Counted from the stretch's first letter, positions 1 through 9,677 are shown. The stretch is 64,000 nt of DNA from Limnanthes douglasii subsp. nivea (GCA_036936605.1 JAUPFV010000003.1:144926997-144990996), one strand, 5' to 3'. Notes: generated from the sequence alone by a model not told the origin. A program made the numbers and translations.

Positions 1-601
1 GAGAGAGATAGGAATTGGCACCCAATAAGCGCCAATGGAGTCGAGCTTTTGGCCGGATCTGCCAAAAAAACCGACAACTTTTCCACTTGACGGTGGAAAT
101 GAGAATTTGGTACCGGTTTCAGTTCCGAACGGTCCAAACTCTCGTTTGTTAGTTTGAAGCTTCAGAGAGTATATCACAATATAACCTTTCCAATCTGCAT
201 AGTGTCCTGATACTGAAATAAGGTACTCATCTTCAGTGGATAAATTGATCTGCCATGTTTAAACAATGCTTATTTATAATATCATATGATCGAAATTCAA
301 CATAATACAAAACAAAATCCAAAAGATAAAAGGTGTCAAATATTTTGACTAGGATATAACAAAAAGGCAAAAGAAAACGGACCGATACTGTTTTGATTCC
401 GCCAACGTATCCCATTCCACGCTCAGTACCCCAAACGGAAACCCCATTGTTATCGTACTCTGTAGTCATCGAGTTGATGTTATCGGAATACACTAATTTG
501 ATCTGTCTGATTCCGGTATATTTGTCATCGTAGTACTGGGTTGGCGCTCCTTGTCGTTGCTCTCCGAAAGGACCTATTTTTTGAACTACAGAAGTGCTCA
601 T
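1..601 (-). CDS. Jacalin-related lectin, left copy (5' part only; runs off the window)
   Basis: This is the first part of a mannose/galactose-type jacalin lectin gene, cut by the window edge. Exon 1 is 383-601 (73 codons, ATG at 599-601, context GAAATGA). Intron 1 is 250-382, and exon 2 runs from 249 off the window (83 codons visible). The visible protein covers jacalin domain 1, ending near the GFFGRSGQKLDSIGAY sugar-loop motif. Every base from 1 to 1,023 matches 61,099-62,121, so this is a paralogue of the complete gene at 60,015-61,699. Whether the rest of the gene is intact cannot be seen. The lectin role is known for the family; the ligand is not predictable here. Confidence 0.85.
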
Positions 602-1024
602 TTCGAAGGATGAAGCTGTAGAGTAAACAAAGTTGTGGTGACTGTGAGTAGTACCTCACTGGAAGTGATAACAATTTATACCAGTGTGTGTTATCAACTT
701 ATCATCATACAGGGGTGTTCTCGTAAATGTCTCACATAATTATTAAGGATGACATTTATCATAGTAGATGGGAATTATTGCATTTAGTCTATTTCTGCCA
801 TTATGGCATTTATTGTACTACGTAGCTCATATTTATTGTATGTTGTATACTATCATTATTTTTATACGCCAAAAAATCGACTCGTTAATATATTAACACG
901 TTTTTATATTTAGATATAATCCTCAGTCGGAATGAAAACAAATTTTAGAGTGTGACCGAGACGTACGCGTATTCTTCTCTCGGTTTAATTCCGCTCTTAA
1001 ATCAAATTTAATCAATATTTTTAC
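602..1024. other. Shared upstream region of left lectin copy
   Basis: Non-coding DNA upstream of the lectin gene, base-for-base the same as 61,700-62,122. It ends where the LINE fragment begins. Apart from the TATA box I see no other clear motif. Confidence 0.5.
673..680 (-). promoter_or_regulatory. TATA box of left lectin copy
   Basis: TATAAATT on the minus strand, about 72 bp upstream of the ATG at 601. The same element lies at 61,771-61,778 before the right copy. Position and sequence fit a plant core promoter; no start site was mapped. Confidence 0.5.
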
Positions 1025-2614
1025 TTTTAAAATTGGTTGTCTTCCTATTAAATATTTTGGAGTTTTTCGGTTTTTTTGTCGATTATTTTCGATTTTTTCT
1101 AGACAAAATCATTACCTGTATTGCTTCATGGATTTCCAAACCCTTCTCTTGTACAGGCATACTTCAGCTCATTAAATCTGTTCTTTTTGTTGGGCAGGTT
1201 TATTGGTCTTCGATTTTTATTTTTCCCGCTAGAGTTCTAAAAAACTCTATAGTCTCTTCGTCGTTTTCTCTGGTCTGGCCACGAGATGAAGGTTACGGGT
1301 GCTAAAGTGGCATGGCCTACTGTGACCTTGTCCTTGTTAGAGGGCGGCCTTGAAATTCTAGACCAAGAAATTTGGAATCAGGCGGCCGTCTATAAACATT
1401 TGTCCATCGTTAGTAAACACGACAACTCAATCTGGTGTGACTAGATTTATTTTGAGAAGGTAAAAGACAAAAACTTTTGGTCTTTAAAGATTGAATCTTC
1501 TTCCTCTTAGACTTGGTGATAATTTTAAATCTTAGACCTATTGTTAGCAATTTGTACAGGGTTGCGATTGGTAATAGGGAGAAGACCTCATTTTGGTTTG
1601 ACCCATAATTGTTGTCAACCTCTTTGGTCAACCACTATGGACATAGTATTATTCGTGATTCTCGTACGGGGAACAACCTCAAAGTCTCCGATATCATTCG
1701 AGACCGTATCTGGAACTAGCCGACTCATTTAAGATCTGTCAGTGCTAGAAACATTGTAACATCCGGGAGATTAACCACATCATCATTTTCCTCCCTCCTC
1801 TCAACATCCTTCACAACGACGTCCACTACTAGATTGGTAAGAGAGGTATCCTTAAGTTTACTATTAAGGATACCTTCAATGTCATTCGTATGCATATCCT
1901 TAGTGTCATATATGTGGGGTTCGTATGACAAACGTTTAATATTCCCCGCCATTCTTTCATCATTTGGCTTGCTATCCAAGGAAAACTTTCCACCCGTGAT
2001 AAGCTTCTTAGTTGGGGTCTAAACACCCCGCGAACTGTGTCTTATGACATTTTTCCTCAAAAATCATTGATCACATTTTTCACGACTGTAGTTACGCTCA
2101 GAACATTTGGGGTTTTGCAAGCTCCAAGCTTGGTTTTTCTCTAAGCTACAATAACAATTGGGACTCTTGGATCTATGAGGCGTTCAACTGGCCTCCATCC
2201 AGTTTACGATACCTTTAGTGTGCCTGCTACCGTTATTATCTATCACATATAGAGTAAGAGGAATGCTATAATTTTTAGATACTCCGCTTCCCCCACCTCG
2301 ACGGTTTCTTATCGCATGATTCTGACCTTTGGTTCAGATTCCTTGTTACCAAGGTTGTCTGACTGATCCAGCCCTATTAATTTCTAACTTAATTTTGTTT
2401 TGTGTTTTAATTGTAGCAATCATCTTCCTTTCTGGTTCGATGTCTTTGCGTTTACGTTGTCGCTACCTAACCTATTTGACCATAGTGGTCTTAGCCCATT
2501 CGTTTTCCTTTGTCTGCACTTGTTCAGCCAATTTGCAGTAATCTTTCTCTCGCTCGTATGTTGCTTTGCTCATAAGTTTTTTATTTTGTAATTTTGTCAC
2601 GTTGACTCTGTTGG
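1025..2614 (+). pseudogene. LINE (L1-type) ORF2 fragment, left copy, upstream part
   Basis: 5'-truncated non-LTR retrotransposon. Near 1,040-1,300 the translation reads like the end of plant L1 reverse transcriptase (LPIKYFG, then LQLIKSVLF and VYWSSIFIFPARVL). At 1,300-1,400 comes KVAWP...EGGLEILD...WN, also typical of LINE ORF2. At 1,930-2,130 is a zf-RVT (PF13966-like) block: FNIPRHSFIIWLAIQGKLST, RDKLLSWGL, then HIFHDCSYAQNIWGF. Many stops and frameshifts show it is dead. Element A is inserted at 2,614 and the LINE resumes at 7,484. The right-hand paralogue is 62,123-63,840. Confidence 0.75.
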
Positions 2615-2940
2615 TGATGAGGGAAGAATTTATTTGATTCGCAAGTGAGATTTTTGGAATATTTAACCAATATGTACTTTGTAATAAGAAGTAAATATGC
2701 TTTTACTTAGTAAGTTTGTGGGATGAATTAGCCTCTAATGGACCAATTGTTTAAGTCCAATGGTTCAATATGCCAAAAAGCCCACAACAATTGCTATATA
2801 AGCTAACTGGTCTTTTCTTAAAGAGGGGAGATCATTGCTGCTAGGGTTTCAGTGAGGGTATGTTCTTGTGGATCTTTCTAACTTTTCCTTTTATATATAT
2901 TTTACAATTATCTTTTCGTTCTTGATATTTTTTATCATCA
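2615..2940 (+). repeat. Element A 5' LTR
   Basis: Starts TGATGAGGGAAG and ends TATCATCA, about 96% identical to 7,153-7,478. It contains a TATA-like GCTATATAAGC near 2,793, a plausible LTR promoter, followed by AGAGGGGAGATC. Confidence 0.9.
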
Positions 2941-2942
2941 AA

Positions 2943-2960
2943 TGGCGCCGTCTGTGGGAA
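2943..2960 (+). promoter_or_regulatory. Element A primer-binding site
   Basis: TGGCGCCGTCTGTGGGAA directly after the 5' LTR. The same 18 bases form the PBS of element C (minus strand, near 40,740-40,757). The tRNA was not determined; Tat-group elements often use tRNA-Arg. Confidence 0.75.
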
Positions 2961-3906
2961 GATGACCTGTACCTGGATAACATATCCAAAACCGTTACGA
3001 GCATCGTTTTTATCAATCGAATCCTAAAGGATTACCCTCTAACTCGCTGCTATGTACTCGAACTCGCCTTCAAGAGAGCCAAAGCTCCATAGGCCTCCTC
3101 GCCATGGCCATCGCCAACCACCACAACCTCTCCATTTTCGAACCCAAACTTTAACGATGATCATTCTTGCTATTCTCTCTGAACAATTTTGGACACACCA
3201 CTGCTCGCTATTCTCTCTTTGTTTATAATATTTCTTGATTCATCTAACAATTTTGCAAGATCTATTGTTTTGTTAATATCTTCATAGAATTTCGTATTAC
3301 TGTTTGTGTTTGTGTTTTCTTTGTATTTTACAGATATGGATCCACGTCCTTCACACATGATTCCCAGATCTAGAAATCCACTTCAAGACCAACTCTTTCT
3401 CACCAGAAGGCCTTCGAAAGAGAACTTGGTCCATAAACCAAAAGAGAGAGGAACCGAAGACTACTCTCTCGCTCTCTAACATCGACCTTCTCTGTTTCCC
3501 CCAGAGTAAAATCTATTGTTTTGCGTTTTCGATTCCAGTCTTGTAGTATAGATTTTATTCTCTGTGACCTGTTCTTTTCTGTCACCGTCTCTCTTTATCT
3601 ACGGCGGTCGTGTTTTATAAATTAGGGTTTGTCAATAGAGATTAGGGTTTTTCTTTTCGATATCGAGAAGTAATTTGTTTTGTAAGTTACTCGTATTCAG
3701 ATTGAGGTTCGGATATCTCACTTGTGTGTTCGGTTAGGTTGTTGATTGCTTGTTTGTGGTTTTGGTTTAGAAATGGATAAAACTTTCAGTGATTTTTAAA
3801 GCAGTTTGGTTTTAATTAAATTTTGATCCATTTTCCGAATTCACAAAAAGAAAACTAATATGATCTCTTTTTCTAAAAGTTGTACAAGTTCCCATTATTT
3901 CTGTTA
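2961..3906 (+). other. Element A leader region, no clear gene
   Basis: About 0.95 kb without a convincing ORF. A TTTTACAG splice-acceptor-like site at about 3,325-3,332 precedes ATGGATCCACGTCC and a 46-codon reading frame that resembles nothing I know. Around 3,610-3,760 the sequence has TAGGGTTT motifs like a plant 5' UTR or first intron, so it may be more captured host DNA. Confidence 0.4.
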
Positions 3907-4842
3907 CTTATTTGGAGGTCAGGTTTCAAATCTTCAGGTAGCTGAACTCTTGGCGTGTATGGAAAAAAATCCTGGCCTATCATACTGCAAAGTGGTCGAA
4001 GTAATTGCAGAAACAACCGCACCATTGACTCCTTTCGAGAATCTTCTTGCTAAGATTTCATCTAAACGAGTAAACGTTTACTCTTCAAAAGTATTTTCTT
4101 GTTCTTTTCTTGTCAATAAGTGCATTTAGTTTTTTTTTAGCTTTTTCTTGAAAAAATGTGAATTGGTTTTTTGAGCTATTTTATTTAAATTCCTTGACTT
4201 GTTCGAAAAATGTCACTCTATACAGGCGTTCTTGTAACTATTATGAAAGTTTCGACATAAAAACTTGCATTGTGTTTCTCTATCCTGTTCTCAATATGCA
4301 AATACCTGCAGAAACCAATAGTTGCAAGTGAGCCTGATTCGTCTTCTTCTAAGACTATTATCTCCAAGGTACCTGCGGAACCAGAAATGGAAGTAGCGAA
4401 AACCATGTCTCGGCCACTGTCTTCTTATGTTGCCTATGACAATCTGAAACCACCCACGTCGCCAACTCCAAGCCCGGTTGCTGCTGTCAAAGCAAGTGAT
4501 TTGGAAGCCAAACCACTAGAATTGAAATCTACTGTTTTATCAGAACCGCTGGTTGAAAATGAAGAAGTGAAGACAACAAGGCCTCTCTCACCTTATGCAA
4601 TATATGAAGATTTGAAACCACCGACATCACCTACTCCTACGACACCACCACGTAGCCAGAACAACGACACAGTGCTGAAAACTGGTGCTTCTGATACTGG
4701 CACAAGTGCGTCAATAGCAGCAACTACTTTAACTGAAATGGAAACAACACCGGAAGAAGTTGTGAGAATAAAGCATCTTTGACCTTTGGCAATATATGAC
4801 GATTCGAAACGACCAACATCAGCGGAAAGCGTATCAACATGC
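3907..4842 (+). pseudogene. TIC62: Captured TIC62 gene fragment (with intron)
   Basis: Fragment of the gene for Tic62, a chloroplast protein of the inner envelope/stroma/thylakoid that binds ferredoxin-NADP reductase (FNR). Exon 3,907-4,090 encodes the end of the NAD(P)-binding part (FGGQVSNLQVAELLACMEKN, KVVEVIAETTAPLTP, LLAKISSKR). An intron with GT at 4,091 and CTGCAG at 4,306-4,311 joins in phase 0 to exon 2 from 4,312. Exon 2 has the Pro/Ser-rich FNR-binding repeats: RPLSSYVAYDNLKPPTSPTP, then RPLSPYAIYEDLKPPTSPTP, then a decayed third (PLAIYDDSKRPTS) after a TGA at 4,780-4,782. The N-terminal half of Tic62 is absent. Identification rests on the repeat motif and the QVSNLQVAEL block, both recalled from the family. 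Confidence 0.82.
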
Positions 4843-4858
4843 TGATCTACGTACATCG

Positions 4859-5220
4859 GCAAGACCTCCAGTAGTGGAAGTGAAAGGGGAAGTTCTGAAT
4901 ATGCCTGGACAAAGAAGTACCCGGATTAGTGAGCTAAAGAATGATGCTGCAGAGGAGACTCCCAGACAAAGGCTTCAAGGGGAATCTGTTATGCATATTC
5001 TATCTGTTATGCATATTGAGTCTCTGGATCCATCTAAACCAGAAGGAATTTCCCTAGAAAAAGATGTTGTAGCGACACAAAAGCTTGTAACAGAACCTGC
5101 TAAAAGTACAGCTGTAACAAAGTCTGGAAAGCCAAACGTGAAGGGAGTATCATTAACCGAATTGTTCACTCCATATCAAGTCAGAGAGCATATTAATGGT
5201 CTTCGGAAGTGGGTTGGCCA
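4859..5220 (+). pseudogene. Captured HAC-type (p300/CBP) histone acetyltransferase fragment
   Basis: Within the open frame 4,796-5,272, residues from about 24 on resemble the segment just N-terminal to the PHD/HAT region of plant HAC1-type acetyltransferases: PVVEVKGEVLNMPGQ, RISELKND, then TKSGKPNVKGVSLTELFTP and QVREHINGLRKWVGQ. In the family this last stretch leads into SKAKAEKNQ; here it stops after WVGQ (about 5,220) and runs into unrelated residues and a TAG. About 120 codons are uninterrupted. It lies in a different frame from the TIC62 piece, so no simple fusion protein is made from genomic sequence. A short internal repeat (ESVMHILSVMHI) is visible. Confidence 0.78.
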
Positions 5221-6273
5221 GCGGCCCAAACAGATACATAATTTGCAGCCAGGCACTACCAAAACATGCTAGTAGTAAATTAACTGATAGCCAAACACCG
5301 TCACTCTCTTGATTTGTTAGGGCTACGGGAGTTGCGAATTAGGTTGAAGACATCACATTCCTTGCTTCATTCAGGTATTGATTTCTACTGTTTCTAAATA
5401 CCTAATTGCGTTTGTTGCTTATTTGGTTTTGTTTGTATCCGCGCAATCGATGCCTTCCTATGCTTATTAAGTTCGTTAATTTTTAGCAGTAGTTAGATAC
5501 TCATGTCGAGTTATGCTTGATATTCTCTGTTAAAGGTGTTCAATCGATGCTAATACCAAAGTTTGTGTCCATTCATGTCCATTTATGGTTGATATGCAAC
5601 TGTTTCTTTACTGTGTTATTGAGGTTTTAAGATATCCCTGTCAAACTTTGCTGAACTGTATCCATCTATTGAATGAATTGGGTTTAAGCCAAGCCAAGTG
5701 TACATTAACATATTTTTAATTCTTATTGGAAGACTTGGTCTTCTTACATATTTGAAATTATTAGTAACTAACTAAGATGCCCGGCTACTAGTTTTCTTCT
5801 GCTACTACGTGTGTAATCTTACCTTACTTAGAGGTGGGTACAACTTTCCATGAACGGAAAAGACTCTGTCACACCCTTAGTTCTGCCTGATTATTCTGCT
5901 GGCTAGTTTTTCTTACCCTGGTACCTTCACCTTCATGTCAAAATTAACTAAAGTGCTATGACTGTTCTGTATTGCTATAGTTTTAAGCTTAATTAATGAT
6001 GGAATCCCACTATGCATTAAATTGTTCTAATTTTTTATTAATTAAGTTTAGTTCGTTGCCAAAATATCTTGTCAGAAACAAAAGAATTGTTATGGATCAT
6101 ATTTTGTGGCATTTAGAGAATTGAAACCGCAACCGAATCCAAGTATCTAAGAAACTGTTGCATGCCTTTCTCTAATATTTGCTGCTATGCTATCTCTTAT
6201 GGTCTGTTACTAAAGATTCACACATGCCTTGTATCCAATCTGGTATTGACTGCCACAAATATAGTATTTTTAT
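5221..6273 (+). other. Element A internal region without recognised gene
   Basis: After the HAC-like stretch I find no recognisable coding sequence for about 1 kb. A CATTCAG|GTATTG site near 5,373 looks like an exon-intron junction, and the T-rich DNA after it looks like intron, so a third host fragment is possible but unproven. Confidence 0.35.
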
Positions 6274-6975
6274 ATGTTGAAATTCATTATTATTTTGGAT
6301 CTAAAGGATCTTCCAACAGTAGTTGGTCAACATTTGAAATTTATTATTTTTTTGGATCTAAGGGATCTTCCAATTTTAATTGGTCAACACTTGAAATTCA
6401 TTATTATTTTGGATCCGAGGGATCTTCCAGCACTAGTTGGTCAACACTTGAAATTAATTACTATTTTGGATCTTAGGGATCTTCCAACACTAGTTGGTCA
6501 ACACTTGAAATTCATAATTATTTTGGATCGAAGGGATCTTCCAACACTAGTTGGTCAACAATTGAAATTCATAATTATTTTGGATCCGAGGGATCTTCCA
6601 ACAGTAGTTGGTCAACAATTAAAATTCATTATTATTTTGGATCTAATAGATCTTCCAACAGTAGTTGGTCAACATTCGAAGTTCATTATTTTAGATCAAA
6701 ATGATCTTCCAACTATTAGTTAGTCAACATATGAGATTTGTTATTTTGGATCTGAAGGATCTTCCAACATTAGTTGGTCAACACTCAAAATTTATTATTT
6801 TAGATCTGATGGATCTTCTAACATTTGTTGGTCTACATTACCTACATCTTTCCAACTATTAGTTGGTCAACATATGAGATTCGTTATTCCGAAGGATCTT
6901 GCAACATTAGTTGGTCAACACTCAAAATTTATTATTTTGGATCTGATGGATCTTCTAACATCTGTTGGTCTACAT
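6274..6975 (+). repeat. 57-bp tandem array in element A
   Basis: About 13 units containing GGATCTTCCAACA.TAGTTGG followed by TCAACA.TTGAAATTCATTA. Unit starts at 6,306, 6,363, 6,420, 6,477, 6,534 and so on show an exact 57-bp period in the first seven; later units vary in length. The last part also contains a duplicated block of about 130-145 bp (6,700-6,835 and 6,845-6,972). Because 57 is a multiple of 3, the array keeps a long open frame with a 19-residue repeat (LKFIIILDLRDLPTLVGQH). I regard that ORF as a by-product. Confidence 0.92.
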
Positions 6976-7136
6976 CTATTGGCTAAGACATTTTATGTTT
7001 TCACAGGTAACATTTGAAGCAGCGCCAAAATTACTTATCTCTCAGAATTCTTCGCAACGATTGGGGGGCTACAAATAATGAACAAGTAAAATCTGAAGTA
7101 GTGACAAAACTAGTCCTTCCTTAGAATTCTTCGCAA

Positions 7137-7152
7137 GGACTATGGGGGCTAC
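7137..7152 (+). promoter_or_regulatory. Element A polypurine tract
   Basis: Ends ATGGGGGCTAC directly before the 3' LTR TGATGAG. The same GGGGCTAC-TGATRAG junction is seen in B, C and D on the minus strand. A near copy, TTCGCAACGATTGGGGGGCTAC, lies upstream at 7,051-7,072, so the PPT region is duplicated about 80 bp apart. Confidence 0.75.
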
Positions 7153-7478
7153 TGATGAGGGAAGAATTTATTCGATTCGCAAGTCAGATTTTTGGAATAT
7201 TTAACCAATATGTACTTTGTAATAAGAAGTAAATATGTTTTTACTTAGTAAGTTTGTGGGATGAATTAGCCTCTAATGGACCAATTGTTTAGGTCCAATG
7301 GCTCAATAGGCCAAAAAGCCCACAACAATTGCTATATAAACTAACTGATCTTTTCTTAAAGAGGGGAGATCATTGCTGTTAGGGTTTCAGTGAGGGTATT
7401 TTCTTGTGGATCTTTCTAACTTTTCCTTTTATATATATTTTACAATTATATTTCCCTTCTTGATATTTTTCATCATCA
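7153..7478 (+). repeat. Element A 3' LTR
   Basis: 326 bp, TGATGA...TCATCA, same length as the 5' LTR with about 14 substitutions. Followed by the target duplication GTTGG at 7,479-7,483. Confidence 0.9.
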
Positions 7479-7483
7479 GTTGG

Positions 7484-7594
7484 TACTTTTTCAGCTTCTC
7501 TTATTGTTTCTTATTTTGGTTTGAGTAAGGGTAAAGTATACTTACCTTCTTAATGTATTCTTCTAGGGCTCTTATTTCTCTCCTCGGGGTATGC
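7484..7594 (+). pseudogene. LINE fragment, left copy, downstream part
   Basis: Continuation of the LINE interrupted by element A; it aligns with 63,704-63,818 (only a few differences) and shares CTCGGGGTATGCCCC. After 7,594 the two copies part. Confidence 0.7.
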
Positions 7595-8240
7595 CCCATA
7601 GTCATCTAGGGTTAGTTTGGAATAAATTTATTATCCCTCGACATTTTTTTATCCTTTGTCTTGTCATCCATGGAAAGCTCACCACTCGCGATAAGCTTAT
7701 TTCCTATGGGATTGCTACTTCGCCTTCTTACATCATATCCAACTCTGACAATGAAAATATTAATCATATCCTCTATGATTGTAGTTTCACTCGGACCCTT
7801 TGGGATATTGTGCATGTCAAGCTTGGGGTTCGCTTCCATAATAACTCTAGTTGGAACTCTTGCCTTTTGAAGCCTCCAATTGCCCCCATCTAGATTCTAA
7901 TATCTATCACGGTCTTACTTTAGTGCTATTAATTAGTATGATTAGGGGGAAAGAAACAACATACTTTTTGGCTCATCTCCGAGCCTTGCCTCTATTGTCT
8001 TTTTTCTTCTTCTTGCTGATATCTGTTTTTATTTCATGGGAACTAAGATTGGTTGACATCTTCATCTTTAACCCTACAAACTTAATGTTGTTTCTTCTAT
8101 TTTTTTCTCCCATAGGTTGTTGTTTCTCCCTTGTGGATCCTTCCGTTATCACATCCATCTCCCTTAAGGATCTTGTTTTGATCCTTTGTGTTTTTCTTAC
8201 TTTTCAGCGTTAAGCCATCCTTCGGGGTATGCCCTAGGTA
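7595..8240 (+). pseudogene. Second LINE 3' fragment
   Basis: A related, separate LINE end. The frame 7,591-7,893 reads as a zf-RVT domain: LVWNKFIIPRHFFILCLVIH, GKLTTRDKLISYGI, then NHILYDCSFTRTLWDI. It ends with TCGGGGTATGCCCTAGGTAT, matching the tail of the right-hand LINE (63,808 on). It is present only in the left copy, so it was inserted or recombined in after the duplication, or was lost from the right. Confidence 0.65.
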
Positions 8241-9267
8241 TATGTATGAACATGTTTATTTTTAATGCATTTAATTCAACCAAAAAAGTATATATTTTCA
8301 AAACTAAAATATGAAAAACTTAAGTTTTAGTGTTTCATATCAACGTTTCATATGAAAAACATGGTTATGGAAGATGATGCTTCTCTCTCAACAAATTCAT
8401 TCTTGAACTTCAAGTCTCTGACGTATTTACAGTAATCATCTTCAAGCTCTGATTATTAAACCCGCAACGGGCCAGACTGGATTAGGGTTCAAATAAAACA
8501 AAACGACATCAAACGGATCGGCCCGAACGACCCGAACCATTACCATCCCTAATTGTGTTATATATATAATTTATTGTCTAATATCTTTTATTCATCAATG
8601 AGTAGATAGCATTTACTCTCGCCTAAGTTATCTCAATTTAATTTTTATTATATATATATATATATATATATTATTTTAGAAATTTTTTTTTATTCATGTA
8701 ATTTTTTTTTATGCTTTTAATGTAAAATCTTATTGTATTTCAGTATAAAATTATATATTATTTACTATGCTATATCAATTGTCCTTTAATGGAAACAAAA
8801 AATAATTATAATTTGTTTTAAATATTTGTGTATAATTTTATAATGATATTTTAAAATATTTGTACATTATTTCTAAACTACCGGTATAATAGGGAGTTCG
8901 AGTAAGTATCAGCTATAAAGGGGAGAATAATCATATCATTCACACGACCAGAAGTCGAATTAAAATGCGGCACACACGAAAAGTATAAAATTTTGCTTCA
9001 AAAACACAAAAATAGAAAAAAAGAATAATAATAAAAGGAGAAGACCTTCTACCCACGTTACATTTGATTGACAAAAAGTGGTCCAAAAAAATTGTACAAC
9101 ATTAGTTGGCCTTCCGTGTTCGGGAGGATGAATAGAATAAAACGTGAATCACGTCTGTTCCCATTTAGGTGCATAAATAATACTATGAGATTGCGGTTTT
9201 TTTATATTAATTTTTTGTAGTTCAAAAGTCGTGCGGGCCCATAGAATTTGAGTATTATAATAAAATA
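8241..9267. other. AT-rich spacer with half a hAT-like MITE and a TA microsatellite
   Basis: No gene seen. At about 8,455-8,551 a GC-richer patch (CGGATCGGCCCGAACGACCC, then CCATTACCATCCCT) resembles the right end of the hAT-like element at 9,268-9,677. A (TA)n run lies near 8,649-8,672. Confidence 0.45.
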
Positions 9268-9677
9268 CAGGGGTGGTAATATAGGTTTGAACCGTACGAT
9301 CCGGCTAATCCGTTCGGATATGTATATACGAATTATGATCCACATGCCAAAAAAAAACGATACGTTTGTTTCTGTTGATTTGTTATTTTTTTAAATATAT
9401 AATTTTTTTACTAAAAAAATTTATATAATATTTTGTTCTTTTAAATATTTAGTTTTTTTAATTTTTTTTTATAATATTTTGTTTAAGATGATTTTTTTAA
9501 AATAATAAAAATAATGTTTGCGGGCTGGATCAGACTGACCCGCAGACATAAACGAGACGGATTTGGGTTTGAACATATTAAAACCGTTCCGGGACAGGCC
9601 GGTTTCAGACTCGAATAAAAATAACGGGCTCAAACGGATCGGCCCGAAACCACTCTGAACCCGGTCCATTGTCATCC
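9268..9677. mobile_element. hAT-like non-autonomous element (MITE)
   Basis: Starts CAGGGGTGGTAAT and ends CCATTGTCATCC, roughly inverted and like the CAGGGGTGGCAAT termini of plant hAT elements. Both ends carry GGTTT/CGGATCGGCCCG-type GC-rich stretches, and the middle is AT-rich. Flanks contain ATAATA on both sides but a clean 8-bp duplication is not evident. Confidence 0.5.

Larger units (their letters stand above)
2615..7478 (+). mobile_element. Element A: non-autonomous LTR retrotransposon carrying two host-gene fragments
   Basis: A 4,864-bp element with two 326-bp LTRs (TGATGA...TCATCA), a primer-binding site after the 5' LTR and a purine tract before the 3' LTR. It is flanked by the 5-bp target duplication GTTGG (2,610-2,614 and 7,479-7,483). 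The matching site in the paralogous segment (63,699-63,703) has GTTGG once and no element, which proves the boundaries. No gag, protease, reverse transcriptase or integrase is visible. Instead the interior holds a piece of TIC62, a piece of a HAC-type histone acetyltransferase gene and a 57-bp tandem array. The PBS equals that of element C and the PPT/U3 start matches B-D, so Tat-type gypsy proteins probably moved it. The LTRs differ at about 14 of 326 positions. Confidence 0.9.

Noticed and set aside
1725..2026. Minus-strand ORFs within the LINE (left copy)
   Set aside because: Shadows of the plus-strand LINE ORF2 remnant.
6274..6723. 149-codon ORF with a 19-residue leucine-rich repeat
   Set aside because: It exists because the 57-bp tandem unit is a multiple of three and lacks stops in that frame; no start context or known domain.
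7591..7893. Independent host gene of 100 codons
   Set aside because: It is the zf-RVT end of a LINE, truncated at its 5' side.
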